Part shown: positions 1 to 8,148 of the stretch, piece after piece
Position numbering within the stretch: position 1 is the stretch's first letter
Layout: each line of letters opens with the position of its first letter
Assembly (NCBI GenBank): GCA_028287565.1
Contig: JAQBPK010000203.1
Location: forward strand, 1 to 37,930
Origin: Vulcanimicrobiota bacterium
Lineage (GTDB): Bacteria > Vulcanimicrobiota > Vulcanimicrobiia > Vulcanimicrobiales > Vulcanimicrobiaceae
Length of the DNA: 37,930 nucleotides
Direction: 5' to 3'
Translations under genes and position numbers: made by a program
The notes under the pieces: model-generated
The model's database searches: none
The model's input: only the letters and a program-made list of their open reading frames with translations
Told to the model about the DNA's origin: nothing

Positions 1-216
1 CTGAGGTCGCGGTCGTCGATCCGGTAGTTCATGGCAGGCGAAATATGCCCAACTGCCGGGACGACTATACCTGCTTGCAAACACGAAAATTAGCGTCCAT
101 CGCTTGGTGATGCCGCTTACGTTTCTCCAGCGCATGCCGCCGCGGGAGCATCCGCGAGGCACGTCGACCTCTCCATACCCCGGCCGAATAGGACTCAATC
201 CTCAACCGAGCGGGAC

Positions 217-930
217 TTAGTTCACGTTAGATTCCGTGCGAGCGAGCAGCAGGTCGCGAGCGCGCGAAAAAACGGCGTCGAGCATCGGCTCGGTGAGCAC
301 GCCCGTATTCGTGTTCTGGCGGCTCGGATGATATGAGGCGAGCAGCGTCACGCCCGGGCGCCCGGGCAAATCGACGATCGTCTCGGCAAGATGCGCGAAT
401 GGCGCGCGGGGCGTGCGGTAGGTGCCGGTTTCCTTGATCAGCGCGTGCACCGTGTCGTCGGCGATCTTGCCGAGCGTCACCACGACGCGCGCGTTCACGA
501 GCGCAGCGAACTCCTCGCGCAGATACGGAAAGCAGCGCGCTTTTTGCTCGGGCGTCGGCTTGTTGGCAGGCGGCGCGCAGCGAACGGCCGCGGTGATGAA
601 CGCATCGTGCAGCGTCAGGCCGTCGTCGCGGTGCGAGGCGTTCGGCTGGCTCGCGAAGCCCGCCCGGTGCAGCGCACGAAAGAGCCACTCGCCGCTGCCG
701 TCGCCGGTGAAGACGCGGCCGGTGCGGTTCGACCCGTGCGCCCCCGGCGCCAAGCCCACGAGCACCAGGCCGGCCCGCGGATCGCCCCAGCCGGGGACCG
801 GCCGGGCCCAGTAGTCGTGGCTGAGGAAGGCGCGTTTCTTGACGCGCCCGATCTCGGCGCAGTAAGCGCGCAGCTCGGGGCATCTCCGGCACGCGACCAC
901 CCGCCTCTCGATGGTCTCGAGGTTCGGCAT
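217..930 (-). CDS. Family 5 (UdgB-type) uracil-DNA glycosylase
   Basis: Base-excision repair enzyme that removes uracil, and in this family other deaminated bases, from DNA. The 237-residue protein begins with a CxxC pair (C14, C17), and two further cysteines (C118, C133) complete the expected 4Fe-4S set. Motif 1 reads GLAPGAHGSNRTGR at residues 59-72, the family 5 form with an alanine-rich loop in place of a catalytic acid. Motif 2 is the HPSRQNT near the C terminus. The open frame extends upstream to 1002, but the ATG at 930 gives the normal family N terminus just before the first cysteine pair, so I chose it. It stands alone and is divergent from the lipocalin-like gene at 1101. Identification is from motifs and is firm. 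Confidence 0.93.
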   Translation of the reverse strand: MPNLETIERRVVACRRCPELRAYCAEIGRVKKRAFLSHDYWARPVPGWGDPRAGLVLVGLAPGAHGSNRTGRVFTGDGSGEWLFRALHRAGFASQPNASHRDDGLTLHDAFITAAVRCAPPANKPTPEQKARCFPYLREEFAALVNARVVVTLGKIADDTVHALIKETGTYRTPRAPFAHLAETIVDLPGRPGVTLLASYHPSRQNTNTGVLTEPMLDAVFSRARDLLLARTESNVN

Positions 931-1060
931 CACGATCACCTTCGACGGCAGCCGCGGCGTGCCCGGGCCGGGGCACGCCGGTCCAACGGGCCGGCGGCGC
1001 ATCGCCTCAGGCGGCTTGCGGGCCGCAAGCTTGCCGCCAAAGCGCCGCGGTAGACCGCCG

Positions 1061-1081
1061 CGTTGACGCCGTTTGAGGACG
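1061..1081 (+). repeat. Upstream copy of a 21-bp repeat before the lipocalin-like genes
   Basis: The 21 bases here match those at 1641-1661 at 18 of 21 positions, and the last 11 (GTTTGAGGACG) are identical. Each copy lies just before one of the two paralogous genes (starts 1101 and 1692). The second copy contains the stop codon of the first gene. Inference: the tandem duplication unit included the end of one gene and its spacer, or the element is a shared upstream control site. Confidence 0.6.
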
Positions 1082-1100
1082 TCCGTCTTAGCGCGGCGTT

Positions 1101-1646
1101 ATGATGCTCACGATGCTCCGCCGTGCTCTCGCCGCCGTCATCGCACTCGCGCTCGTTCTGATCGGACCCGTGCCGCTGCGTGCGCAGCAAGCCGCGCCGG
1201 TGGCGTGTAGCGCCGCGGTGCGCGGCGCGCTCGACTTCTGGGTCGGCGACTGGATCGTCACCGCCGGCCGCGAGCGGGCCGGAACCGACCGCGTCGAGCG
1301 CGTCTCGAAAGGCGCGGGCGTCATCGAGCGCTGGACGGATGCCGACGGCGGCGAGGGCACGAGCCTGTTCTCATTCGACCCATACGCCTGCACCTGGCAT
1401 CAGCTTTGGATCACCGACATGCCCGAGCGCGTCGGCGGCCTGAAGCACAAGGATCTCGTCGCGGTGGCACCCGGCGGCGGCGTGCGCTTTCAAGGCGCGT
1501 ATGCCGGCCGCAAGGCGATCACGGTGCTCGACCGCACGACGCTCACGCCGCTTCCGAACGGCACCGTGCACCAGGTGATCGAGACAAGCACCGACGGCGG
1601 CGCCACGTGGCAGAACGGGTTCGACGCGATCTACACCCGGCGTTGA
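1101..1646 (+). CDS. Secreted lipocalin-like protein (DUF1579-like), copy 1
   Basis: 181 residues. The N terminus is a signal peptide: a basic start, a hydrophobic stretch at about residues 8-25, and an ALRAQQ-type cleavage region. The mature part opens with a DFWVGDW motif, typical of small calycin or DUF1579-like proteins that begin with FDFWLGEW. It continues with alternating short beta segments and Trp/Gly turns, ending in a TDGGATW motif. No catalytic residues can be assigned, and the role is unknown (likely small-ligand binding outside the cytoplasmic membrane). It is the first of two tandem paralogs, with the second starting 45 bp after this stop. A second ATG lies at codon 2 and another at codon 5, so the exact start is uncertain by a few residues. 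Confidence 0.75.
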   Translation: MMLTMLRRALAAVIALALVLIGPVPLRAQQAAPVACSAAVRGALDFWVGDWIVTAGRERAGTDRVERVSKGAGVIERWTDADGGEGTSLFSFDPYACTWHQLWITDMPERVGGLKHKDLVAVAPGGGVRFQGAYAGRKAITVLDRTTLTPLPNGTVHQVIETSTDGGATWQNGFDAIYTRR

Positions 1647-1661
1647 GACGGTTTGAGGACG
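1641..1661 (+). repeat. Second copy of the 21-bp repeat
   Basis: Matches 1061-1081 at 18 of 21 positions. It overlaps the TGA stop of the first lipocalin-like gene and precedes the second one at 1692. That the upstream copy also starts with CGTTGA suggests it may be the leftover 3' end of a lost third paralog; this is inference. Confidence 0.6.
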
Positions 1662-1691
1662 CAGCCGGCGCCGCTGCGCTAGCATGCGCGC

Positions 1692-2276
1692 ATGAAGGTG
1701 CTTCGTTCCACGATCGCGCTGGGGTCGCTCGCGGCGTTTTCGCTCGTCGCGTCCCCGCTCTATGCGGGCGCACAGTCCGCCGCGCCCGCCGCGGCTCCGA
1801 GCGCCGCGGCCGCCGCACAGACTCCTCCGCCGAAGCCGTGCGCCACGCGGCAGGACCGCCAGTTCGACTTCTGGCTCGGCAAATGGAACGTCACCGACCG
1901 CGCGACCGGCAAGCCGGACGGCACGAACGACGTCACCAGCGAGCTCAAGGGCTGCGTGCTGCAGGAGCACTGGATCGGCGCCGGTCCCAACGGCCCGCGC
2001 GGCACGAGCTTCAACCACTACGACCCCGCGCGCAAGCTCTGGCACCAGACCTGGGTCGACGACGGCGGCGGCATTCTCTACCTCGACGGCGGCTTGAAGA
2101 ACGGCTCGATGGTGCTGTCCGGAGCGCGCATCGGCCGCGCCGGCAAGCGCGTGATCGACCGGATTACCTTCACGCCGCGGCCCGACGGCTCGGTGCGCCA
2201 GTGGTGGCAGGTGTCGCGCGACGGCGGCAAGACCTGGACCACCTCGTTCGACGGAATCTACCGCAAGGCGTCGTAA
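1692..2276 (+). CDS. Secreted lipocalin-like protein (DUF1579-like), copy 2
   Basis: 194 residues, a paralog of the gene before it. A signal peptide (about residues 1-27) is followed by an Ala/Pro-rich linker to about residue 45. The fold then opens with the diagnostic FDFWLGKWNV, continues through a conserved Gly-Cys (KGCVLQEHW) and an NHYDPARKLWHQTW strand pair, and closes with RDGGKTWTTSFDGIY. The last segment matches the TDGGATWQNGFDAIY end of copy 1, which shows that the pair are related. Function is unknown; a small-molecule-binding barrel is the likely fold. The MFS transporter gene starts only 10 bp after this stop, so the two are probably co-transcribed. Confidence 0.78.
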   Translation: MKVLRSTIALGSLAAFSLVASPLYAGAQSAAPAAAPSAAAAAQTPPPKPCATRQDRQFDFWLGKWNVTDRATGKPDGTNDVTSELKGCVLQEHWIGAGPNGPRGTSFNHYDPARKLWHQTWVDDGGGILYLDGGLKNGSMVLSGARIGRAGKRVIDRITFTPRPDGSVRQWWQVSRDGGKTWTTSFDGIYRKAS

Positions 2277-2286
2277 CTCGGGCGGG

Positions 2287-3483
2287 GTGTCCCGCCTCGA
2301 CGTTCGGTCCATGGTGCTCCTCGCGACCGCGCACGTCGCGGACGACGTCAACCAGAGCTTCATCCCGGCGCTGCTGCCGTACCTGATCCTCGAACGGCAC
2401 CTCTCGCACCAGACCGCCGGGACGCTGATCCTCTGCCAGGCGATCTCGTCGTCGGTCGTGCAGCCCGCGATCGGCCACCTCGCCGACCGGCGCTCGATGC
2501 CGTGGCTGATCGCCGTCGGGCTGCTGCTCGCGGGTGGGGGCGTCGCTGCGCTCGGCGTGCTCCCGTCGATGCCGCTGCTGTTCCTCGCCGCGCTGATCAG
2601 CGGGATCGGCGTCGCCGCGTTCCATCCCGAGGCGGCGCGCTTCGCGAACTACGTCGCCGGCGAGAAGAAGGCCAGCGGGATGCGCTGGTTCACGGTCGGC
2701 GGAAACCTCGGTTTCGCTATCGGTCCGGCCTTCGCGACAGCGGCGATCGCGGCATGGGGACTGCATGGAACGCTCGCGGCCGCAGTCCCGGTCGCGGTCG
2801 TCGCGGGCGTGGTGCTGCTCGAGCTGCGGCGGCTCTCGGGATTCGTTCCGGCGCACGTGCGGTCGCGCGTGTCGGCGGGAACGGACGACTGGCCCGCGTT
2901 CGGCAAGCTCAGCGCGTTCGTGATCGTGCGCTCGATGGCGTATCTCGGGCTCGTCGCGTTCATCCCGCTGTACGTGGTGGAAGTGCTCCACGGCTCGCCC
3001 GCGGTGGGCGGTTTGGCGGATACCGCGTTCTTGCTGTCAGGCGCGTGCGGAACGATCGCCGGCGGTCCCATCGCTGATCGCGTCGGCCGCAAGCCCGTGC
3101 TGATCTGGTCGACCGCGCTCACCGTCGTGCTGGTCGTCGCGCTGGTCGCACTGACGCATCGCGGCGGCCCGCTGTGGCTCGCGATCGCTATGCTGATCGT
3201 CACCGGCTTCGTGCTGGTCGCGTCGCAAGCGTCGTTCGTGGTGCTCGGCCAGGAATATCTGCCGAACCGCATCGGCCTCGCATCGGGCGTCACGCTGGGA
3301 CTCGCGGTCTCGCTCGGCGGCGGACTGTCGCCGGTGCTCGGCGCGATCGCGGACGCGCACGGCGTCGCAACGACGATCCTCACCATCGCCGCGCTCGCGT
3401 TCGCCGGAACGCTGATCTCATTCACGCTCCCGGGCGAGAAGCGCGGCGCCGTCGTCCCCGATGAGGTCGTCATCCCGACCTAA
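2287..3483 (+). CDS. MFS efflux transporter, fosmidomycin-resistance (Fsr)-like
   Basis: 398 residues forming about 12 membrane segments, an integral inner-membrane antiporter of the major facilitator superfamily. The N-terminal signature HVADDVNQSFIPALLPYLI is characteristic of the Fsr subfamily, which in characterised members exports fosmidomycin and some other drugs. The loop after helix 2 reads GHLADRRSMP, and the equivalent second-half loop reads GPIADRVGRKP, the expected repeat of the MFS A-motif. The GTG at 2287 gives ten extra residues before an alternative ATG at 2311; either could be used. The actual substrate cannot be read from sequence. Confidence 0.85.
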   Translation: MSRLDVRSMVLLATAHVADDVNQSFIPALLPYLILERHLSHQTAGTLILCQAISSSVVQPAIGHLADRRSMPWLIAVGLLLAGGGVAALGVLPSMPLLFLAALISGIGVAAFHPEAARFANYVAGEKKASGMRWFTVGGNLGFAIGPAFATAAIAAWGLHGTLAAAVPVAVVAGVVLLELRRLSGFVPAHVRSRVSAGTDDWPAFGKLSAFVIVRSMAYLGLVAFIPLYVVEVLHGSPAVGGLADTAFLLSGACGTIAGGPIADRVGRKPVLIWSTALTVVLVVALVALTHRGGPLWLAIAMLIVTGFVLVASQASFVVLGQEYLPNRIGLASGVTLGLAVSLGGGLSPVLGAIADAHGVATTILTIAALAFAGTLISFTLPGEKRGAVVPDEVVIPT

Positions 3484-3552
3484 ACGGCCAACAATCGGCG
3501 AATATGCGCGCCATTGTCCATTTGCCTGTCCACCGGCGAATTTCACGCCGCC

Positions 3553-3861
3553 ATGTACGCAATCATGTTCGGTCTTGATACCGATACGCTGCAACAGACC
3601 TATCCAGGGGATTCCTGGCGTAACGCTTACACCGAGATTCGGCGCATTCTCATCGAAGAGGGATTCGACTGGCAGCAGGGTTCCGTCTATTTCGGCAATC
3701 CCGAGCAGATCGACGCCGTGACGTGCGTGGTCGCGTCCCAACGCCTTGCGTCGGAGCTGTCCTGGTTCGGCGAATCCGTCCGCGACATCCGCATGCTGCG
3801 CATCGAAGAGAACAACGATCTGGGCCCGGCCATCCAGGAGCCGCGCCGGCGTCGGCGTTGA
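3553..3861 (+). CDS. vapD: VapD-family endoribonuclease (toxin-like)
   Basis: About 102 residues and close in plan to Haemophilus VapD, a small RNase with a Cas2-like ferredoxin fold. The start MYAIMFGLDTD matches the family's first beta strand and its conserved Asp. Next come a helix (WRNAYTEIRRILIEEGF), the QGSVYFGN strand and the terminal SVRDIRMLRIEE, all family hallmarks. I chose the ATG at 3553 because VapD proteins begin with MYAI; a TTG at 3514 would add 13 unsupported residues. Known VapD toxins usually have a small antitoxin gene (VapX-type) next to them. None is visible here: upstream is the MFS gene, and downstream trmL converges with no gap between the stops. A stand-alone RNase is therefore possible. 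Confidence 0.85.
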   Translation: MYAIMFGLDTDTLQQTYPGDSWRNAYTEIRRILIEEGFDWQQGSVYFGNPEQIDAVTCVVASQRLASELSWFGESVRDIRMLRIEENNDLGPAIQEPRRRRR

Positions 3862-4377
3862 TCAGCTCAATCCCGGGAAGCCGAGGCGTGCGAGTGCGGC
3901 GTACGTCACGATGCCGGCAGCCGTTGAGAGGTTGATCGAGCGGACCGCGTTCGGGCGCATCGGGATGCGCAGTGCGTGGTCGGGGTGCGCGTCGAGCAGC
4001 GCTTGCGGCAGGCCCGCCGTTTCCTTGCCGAAGACGAGCGCGTCGCCGGGCGCGAAGTCCGCGTCGGCATAGCTGCGCGCCGCTCGCGTCGAGAGCAGCC
4101 AGAGGCGCCGATCCGCGAACGCGGCGAGGAACGCGTCCAGCGACCGGTGCACGACGACACCCAGCGATTCCCAGTAGTCCAGGCCCGCGCGCTTGAGTTC
4201 GCGATCGTCGATGCGAAAGCCGAGCGGCTCGACGAGGTGCAGCGCGCAGCCCGTCGCGGCGCAGAGGCGGGCGACATTTCCGGCGTTTGGTGGAATCTCC
4301 GGTTCGACGAGAACGACGTGCAACGGCGCATCGCGCACGACGTCCTGCGCAACGACGCGATCTTGCGGTTGCGTCAC
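3862..4377 (-). CDS. trmL: tRNA (cytidine(34)-2'-O)-methyltransferase
   Basis: 171-residue SPOUT methyltransferase that methylates the ribose of the wobble base of leucine tRNAs, using S-adenosylmethionine. The three SPOUT motifs are plain: PNAGNVARLCAATG near residue 32, FGKETAGLP near 117, and IPMRPNAVRSINLSTA near 137, which forms the trefoil-knot cofactor site. The N terminus is about 15 residues longer than in E. coli TrmL and starts with GTG; a shorter start closer to HVVLVEPEIP is possible. It converges with vapD with abutting stop codons, so the two mRNAs must overlap unless termination is internal. Confidence 0.93.
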   Translation of the reverse strand: MTQPQDRVVAQDVVRDAPLHVVLVEPEIPPNAGNVARLCAATGCALHLVEPLGFRIDDRELKRAGLDYWESLGVVVHRSLDAFLAAFADRRLWLLSTRAARSYADADFAPGDALVFGKETAGLPQALLDAHPDHALRIPMRPNAVRSINLSTAAGIVTYAALARLGFPGLS

Positions 4378-4472
4378 GCGGGCTGCGGTATCATGCTGAG
4401 GTTGTCGCGCCGATGCATCGCGCTAAATGTGTCGTTACCGTTTCGCCTGGGCGCACGCCACGATTCGCGGCG

Positions 4473-5387
4473 TCAATGGCTCACGGCGAGCTCGGCGCCG
4501 TTCGCTAGCGCGACGAGCTCGTTCGTGCGCTCGCGCGGCGCGACGAGGTATGCGATCCCGCCTGCCGAGCGGAACACGAGGTCGAGCGCCGCGCGGGGAT
4601 AGCGGGTTGCGACGGCTGCGTGTGCCGGGTCGTTCACAGCGACTTGCGTCGCGTCCACGCCGCGCACCACAAGAAGATGGCCGTCGCTGTGCTCGAGCGG
4701 CGCGCCTGGAAGCTCGCCGGGTTTCCAGCTGATCGAGATCGCGATCGGCAGGCCCGCATGGACGAACGCCGCAACGTGGTCGATCCCGCGCAAGTACGCG
4801 ACAACGCCGCGCAGACCGCGCGAGCCGGCGTACGCGGCGTTGAACGACCAGTTCCCGGTGCCGCCGTACGCGGTGTCGAAGACGCCGCGCGCGACCGCCG
4901 GCACGGCCGCTTTCACGCCGTGGTAGCGCAGCAGCATCGCGAGGGACGCTGCCGAGCACCAGCCGCGCTGATCGGGATGCGCGGCGAGATACTGCGAGAA
5001 TTTCGGCACGTCGAGCATCGCCGCGTGCGTGCGCCGCGCGACGCGCGCGTCCGGCGGCGGCGGCACGGTAACCGCGACGGCGTCGAGCTCGACGGTGCTC
5101 GCGACGCCGATCGCCGAGAGCGGCACGTCGCTCTGCATGACGTCCGTCTCGACGCGCGTCTTCGCGTCGGCGCCGCCGAGCGAGCGCCGTTCCGACGGCG
5201 ACCAGCGCGCGTAGAGCAGCGGCTCCGACACGGTTCCGTCGCTGCGGTGCGCGATCACCGCGATGCCGCCCGACGGCGCGTCGGTATTCCAGGACACGAC
5301 CGCGCGCGTCGACGCCGGAACGCGCAGCAGCGCATGCTGTCCCGGCCGCTCGATCAGCCGCAGCACAACGAGCCCACCGTGCGACAA
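4473..5387 (-). CDS. C39-like cysteine peptidase (peptidase_C39_2 type)
   Basis: 304 residues. The first 125 form a beta-rich region with no motif I recognise. The papain-like domain follows: DVPKFSQYL near 126, then RGWCSAASLAMLLRYHG with the probable nucleophile C144, the HSDGHLLVVRG strand with H237, and VNDPA with D253. These give the expected Cys-His-Asp triad. No signal peptide is evident. It is the last gene of the minus-strand cluster that begins with the dipeptide epimerase, 49 bp after the peptide-binding lipoprotein. That context suggests it trims peptides, perhaps murein-derived, but substrate and location are inference. An alternative is a housekeeping C39-fold amidase unrelated to transport. 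Confidence 0.8.
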   Translation of the reverse strand: MSHGGLVVLRLIERPGQHALLRVPASTRAVVSWNTDAPSGGIAVIAHRSDGTVSEPLLYARWSPSERRSLGGADAKTRVETDVMQSDVPLSAIGVASTVELDAVAVTVPPPPDARVARRTHAAMLDVPKFSQYLAAHPDQRGWCSAASLAMLLRYHGVKAAVPAVARGVFDTAYGGTGNWSFNAAYAGSRGLRGVVAYLRGIDHVAAFVHAGLPIAISISWKPGELPGAPLEHSDGHLLVVRGVDATQVAVNDPAHAAVATRYPRAALDLVFRSAGGIAYLVAPRERTNELVALANGAELAVSH

Positions 5388-5436
5388 ATGAATCGGCCGA
5401 AGACCGAACGTGACGGATTCGGTGCAGTCGAATCCA

Positions 5437-7062
5437 CTAGATCGTCCATTCCCAGCAGTTCCAGAAGTCCGAGATGTACGACGCGGGCTTCCAGTTCTTC
5501 AAGTCGTCGTTGACGGCCGTGAACGAGTTCTGCCAATACAGGAACACCGCGGGCGTCAGCTCGTGGATGCGATCGGCTTGCTTTTGGTAGAGCGCTTTGC
5601 GCTTCGCGCGGTCGAACGTCAGGTTCGCGTCGTGGCTCACTTGCGTGAGCACCGGATCGTTCAGCCACGACGCGTTCGCGCCGTGGGGCGGGATCATCTT
5701 GCCGCTCCAGAGGCCTTCGTTGTCGGGGTCGGGGCCTTGCGTCTCGATGGTGAACTCGGAGTCGAACTTGCCGGTGTAGATCGGACCGGTTTGCGCGAAC
5801 AGCAGGCTCGTCGGGTAGTTCTTGATCTCCAAGTGCACGCCGATCGCGCTGAGCTCTTGCTGCATCTGCAGCTCGGCCTGGATGTTGGCCTGCTTCGAGA
5901 CGGTCGTGGACACGGAGAACGCGAGCGGCACGCCGTTCTTCGCGCGCGCGCCGTTCGGGCCGGTTTTCCAGCCTGCGGCGTCGAGCAGTCGCCGTGCGTC
6001 CGCGACGTCGTGCTTCATCGGGGCGATACCGCTCGGCGCCGCCCACGACAACGGGAAGACGTCGGTCGCGGCGCGCTGGTTGTAGCCGTGGTAGATCGTA
6101 TCGTTCATGCGGTCCCAGTCGATCGCCTCGCCGATCGCCAGCCGCACGCGCGGGTCGGACAGCACCGGTTTGGACGTGTTGAACTGCAAGCGCCGCAGGT
6201 TCGCGATGAGGCGCTTCGTGACCGCGTAGCCTTGCAGCGATTTGAGCCGGTCGATCTGCGCTTCGGTGACGCTGTCGAACATGTCGACCTCGTGCGTCTG
6301 CAGCAGGTTGAACAGCGTGTCGGCGCTCGGCACGATGCGGTACGTGAGGCGTTCGAGCCCGGGCTTGCCGCGCCAGTAGTTCGGGTTCGGTGCGAACTCC
6401 AGCGACGAACCGTGATTCCAGGCCGTCAGCACGAACGGACCGCTCGATATCGGCTTGCTGTTGTACGGCGCGTGGTTCAGGTCGGGCAGTTGTTCGAGGA
6501 CGTGCGCGGGCAGCGGCGGATAGCCCGCGCCGCCGGACGCGAAGATCCCGAGGATGCCGCCGTACGGTTTCTTGAGATGCACGATGACGGTGTGCGGGTC
6601 GGGGAGGTCCATCGACGCGATGTCGTCCCAGCCGGTCGTCAGTCGCGTGTTGTTGCGCGGGTTCATCACGGCGTGCCAGGTGAACGCGAGATCGCGGCCG
6701 TCGTACGGCGCGCCGTCCGACCACTTCATCCCTTTGCGGATGTGCAGCGTGATCGTGTGCTCGTCTTTGCCGATGCCGCCGTTCTGCAGCGTCGGCACCT
6801 CCGTCGCGGCGGCGGGAAGGTATTCGCCCGACCGGCCGTAGCGGAACAGCGGCTCGGAGATGAACTGTGCGACCTGGTCGGCGGCGTCGGTGTTCGCGAA
6901 CAGCTTGTTGAGCGTGTCGGGCTCCTCGCCCGCGGCCCCGATGATGAGATGCCCCGGCCGCGTCCACGGATGCCGCCCGCCGGTGCTCTGCGCCCGATCG
7001 ACTTTCGTGCACGCGCCGAGCAGAACCGCGCATGCGGCGAGCGCGGCGATGAGCTTACGCAT
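5437..7062 (-). CDS. Peptide ABC transporter substrate-binding lipoprotein (SBP family 5)
   Basis: 541 residues. The N terminus is a lipoprotein signal ending in LLGAC, with C18 as the lipidated cysteine, so the protein is anchored on the outer face of the membrane. The rest is the large two-lobed family 5 binding protein (DppA/OppA type). It shows EEPDTLNKLF at the start, GMKWSDGAPYDGRDLAFTW, QLQFNTSK-like (RRLQFNTSKP) and the late WQNSF segment. The family binds di- and oligopeptides, including murein tripeptides in characterised cases. Its first 8 bases overlap the end of the DUF1611 gene, indicating translational coupling. No permease or ATPase gene of the transporter lies in this window, so it must work with components encoded elsewhere. 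Confidence 0.92.
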   Translation of the reverse strand: MRKLIAALAACAVLLGACTKVDRAQSTGGRHPWTRPGHLIIGAAGEEPDTLNKLFANTDAADQVAQFISEPLFRYGRSGEYLPAAATEVPTLQNGGIGKDEHTITLHIRKGMKWSDGAPYDGRDLAFTWHAVMNPRNNTRLTTGWDDIASMDLPDPHTVIVHLKKPYGGILGIFASGGAGYPPLPAHVLEQLPDLNHAPYNSKPISSGPFVLTAWNHGSSLEFAPNPNYWRGKPGLERLTYRIVPSADTLFNLLQTHEVDMFDSVTEAQIDRLKSLQGYAVTKRLIANLRRLQFNTSKPVLSDPRVRLAIGEAIDWDRMNDTIYHGYNQRAATDVFPLSWAAPSGIAPMKHDVADARRLLDAAGWKTGPNGARAKNGVPLAFSVSTTVSKQANIQAELQMQQELSAIGVHLEIKNYPTSLLFAQTGPIYTGKFDSEFTIETQGPDPDNEGLWSGKMIPPHGANASWLNDPVLTQVSHDANLTFDRAKRKALYQKQADRIHELTPAVFLYWQNSFTAVNDDLKNWKPASYISDFWNCWEWTI

Positions 7063-8131
7063 GCAGCACCTCGGTCTTCACCAGCGCGGGGGCGATCGCG
7101 TCGTAGAGGGCGTGCGGGCCGTTGCGCACGACGTCGTCGCACGGCAAGCCCGTCTCGCTGCGCGCGCGCTCGATCTGCGCGCGCGCTTCGTTGTCGTCGC
7201 AGTCGCGCGTGTTGAGCGCGATGCCGACCACGCGCGCGGGCTTCACCGTCGCGCACAAGCCTTCGTACGTGCGGATGAGCGCGCGGTAGGACAGGACCGG
7301 GACGTCGTAGTCCTCAATGCGGTCGCGCGAGACGTTGTGCACCAGCACCAGCGCGTCCGGCGCGCCGCCGAACAGCAGCGCCAGCGTCACCGGCGCGAAC
7401 GCGGGGTTGTTGATGCCGCCCTGCCCTTCAAGGAACAGCAGGTCGCGCGCGCGGCGCTCGCCTTCGAGCACGAGCTGCTCCGCCGCGCCGGGCGCGAAGT
7501 CGGCGACGACGCGGTCGATCGCCGTTCCCCAGCCGGCGATCGCGATCCCGATCTGTCCGGTGGGGACGAACGCCGCGTCCACGCCGCGGTCGCGCGCCGC
7601 GCGCAGCAGCTCCAGCGCCGCCGTCATCTTGCCCACGGCCGCATCGCTGCCGACGGTCAGCACGATCTTGGCCGACACGTCCCACGCCGCGCCGGAGAAC
7701 AGCGGCGCGGCCGGCGGCAGGCGCAGATCCCAGATGCGTGTGTCGTGCTCGCGCGCGAGCGCGGCGAACTCTTCGTCGTCCCCGAGCATCACGTGCAAAC
7801 CGCTGACGACTTCGAGCCGCGCGCGCAGCGCGCCGCGAATCGCTTCGCGAAAGTCGTCGGGGAGCTTGCCGCCGGCGGGCGCTATGCCGACCAGCAGCGA
7901 CGTCGGCGCGAGCAGCAGGCCTTCGTCGAGCGATGCGACGATCGGCGCCTCGCTGCTCAGATACGGGAGCACGTCGCGCACGCGCTTGCCGGCGTGATCG
8001 GGATCGACGACCGCGACGACGCTGTCCGACGAGTACGCGATCACCCCGTGCGCCATCTTCGCCGCGCGGGAGGTCAACGCGTGCGGCGCGAGGACGACGT
8101 ACCGCCTGCGCGCGGAAGTGAACTCGCTCAC
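7055..8131 (-). CDS. DUF1611 family protein, DgcN-like (candidate D-glutamate N-acetyltransferase)
   Basis: 358 residues of the DUF1611 family. An N-terminal Rossmann-like part (about 10-140) leads to a P-loop-like GSDAAVGKMT at 161-170 and a conserved LFLEGQGGINNP segment around residue 230, both typical of the family. One characterised member, DgcN of a marine Pseudoalteromonas, acetylates D-glutamate; its partner DgcA, an enolase-superfamily racemase, converts the product to N-acetyl-L-glutamate. Here the next gene upstream in the operon (17 bp away) is exactly such an enolase-superfamily enzyme, and the following gene is a peptide-binding protein. I infer a role in using D-glutamate or D-Glu peptides; the acetyltransferase activity is assigned by family only. 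Confidence 0.8.
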   Translation of the reverse strand: MSEFTSARRRYVVLAPHALTSRAAKMAHGVIAYSSDSVVAVVDPDHAGKRVRDVLPYLSSEAPIVASLDEGLLLAPTSLLVGIAPAGGKLPDDFREAIRGALRARLEVVSGLHVMLGDDEEFAALAREHDTRIWDLRLPPAAPLFSGAAWDVSAKIVLTVGSDAAVGKMTAALELLRAARDRGVDAAFVPTGQIGIAIAGWGTAIDRVVADFAPGAAEQLVLEGERRARDLLFLEGQGGINNPAFAPVTLALLFGGAPDALVLVHNVSRDRIEDYDVPVLSYRALIRTYEGLCATVKPARVVGIALNTRDCDDNEARAQIERARSETGLPCDDVVRNGPHALYDAIAPALVKTEVLHA

Positions 8132-8148
8132 GTTCGCGGCGGCGGAGC

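Noticed and set aside
1-32. Possible 5' end of a minus-strand gene reading MNYRIDDRDL from the ATG at 32
   Set aside because: Only ten codons lie in the window and there is no clear ribosome site, so it cannot be supported.
5410-7215. 601-codon plus-strand frame and a 559-codon minus frame over the same region
   Set aside because: Both are shadows of the peptide-binding lipoprotein gene, whose frame alone has family motifs and a lipobox.
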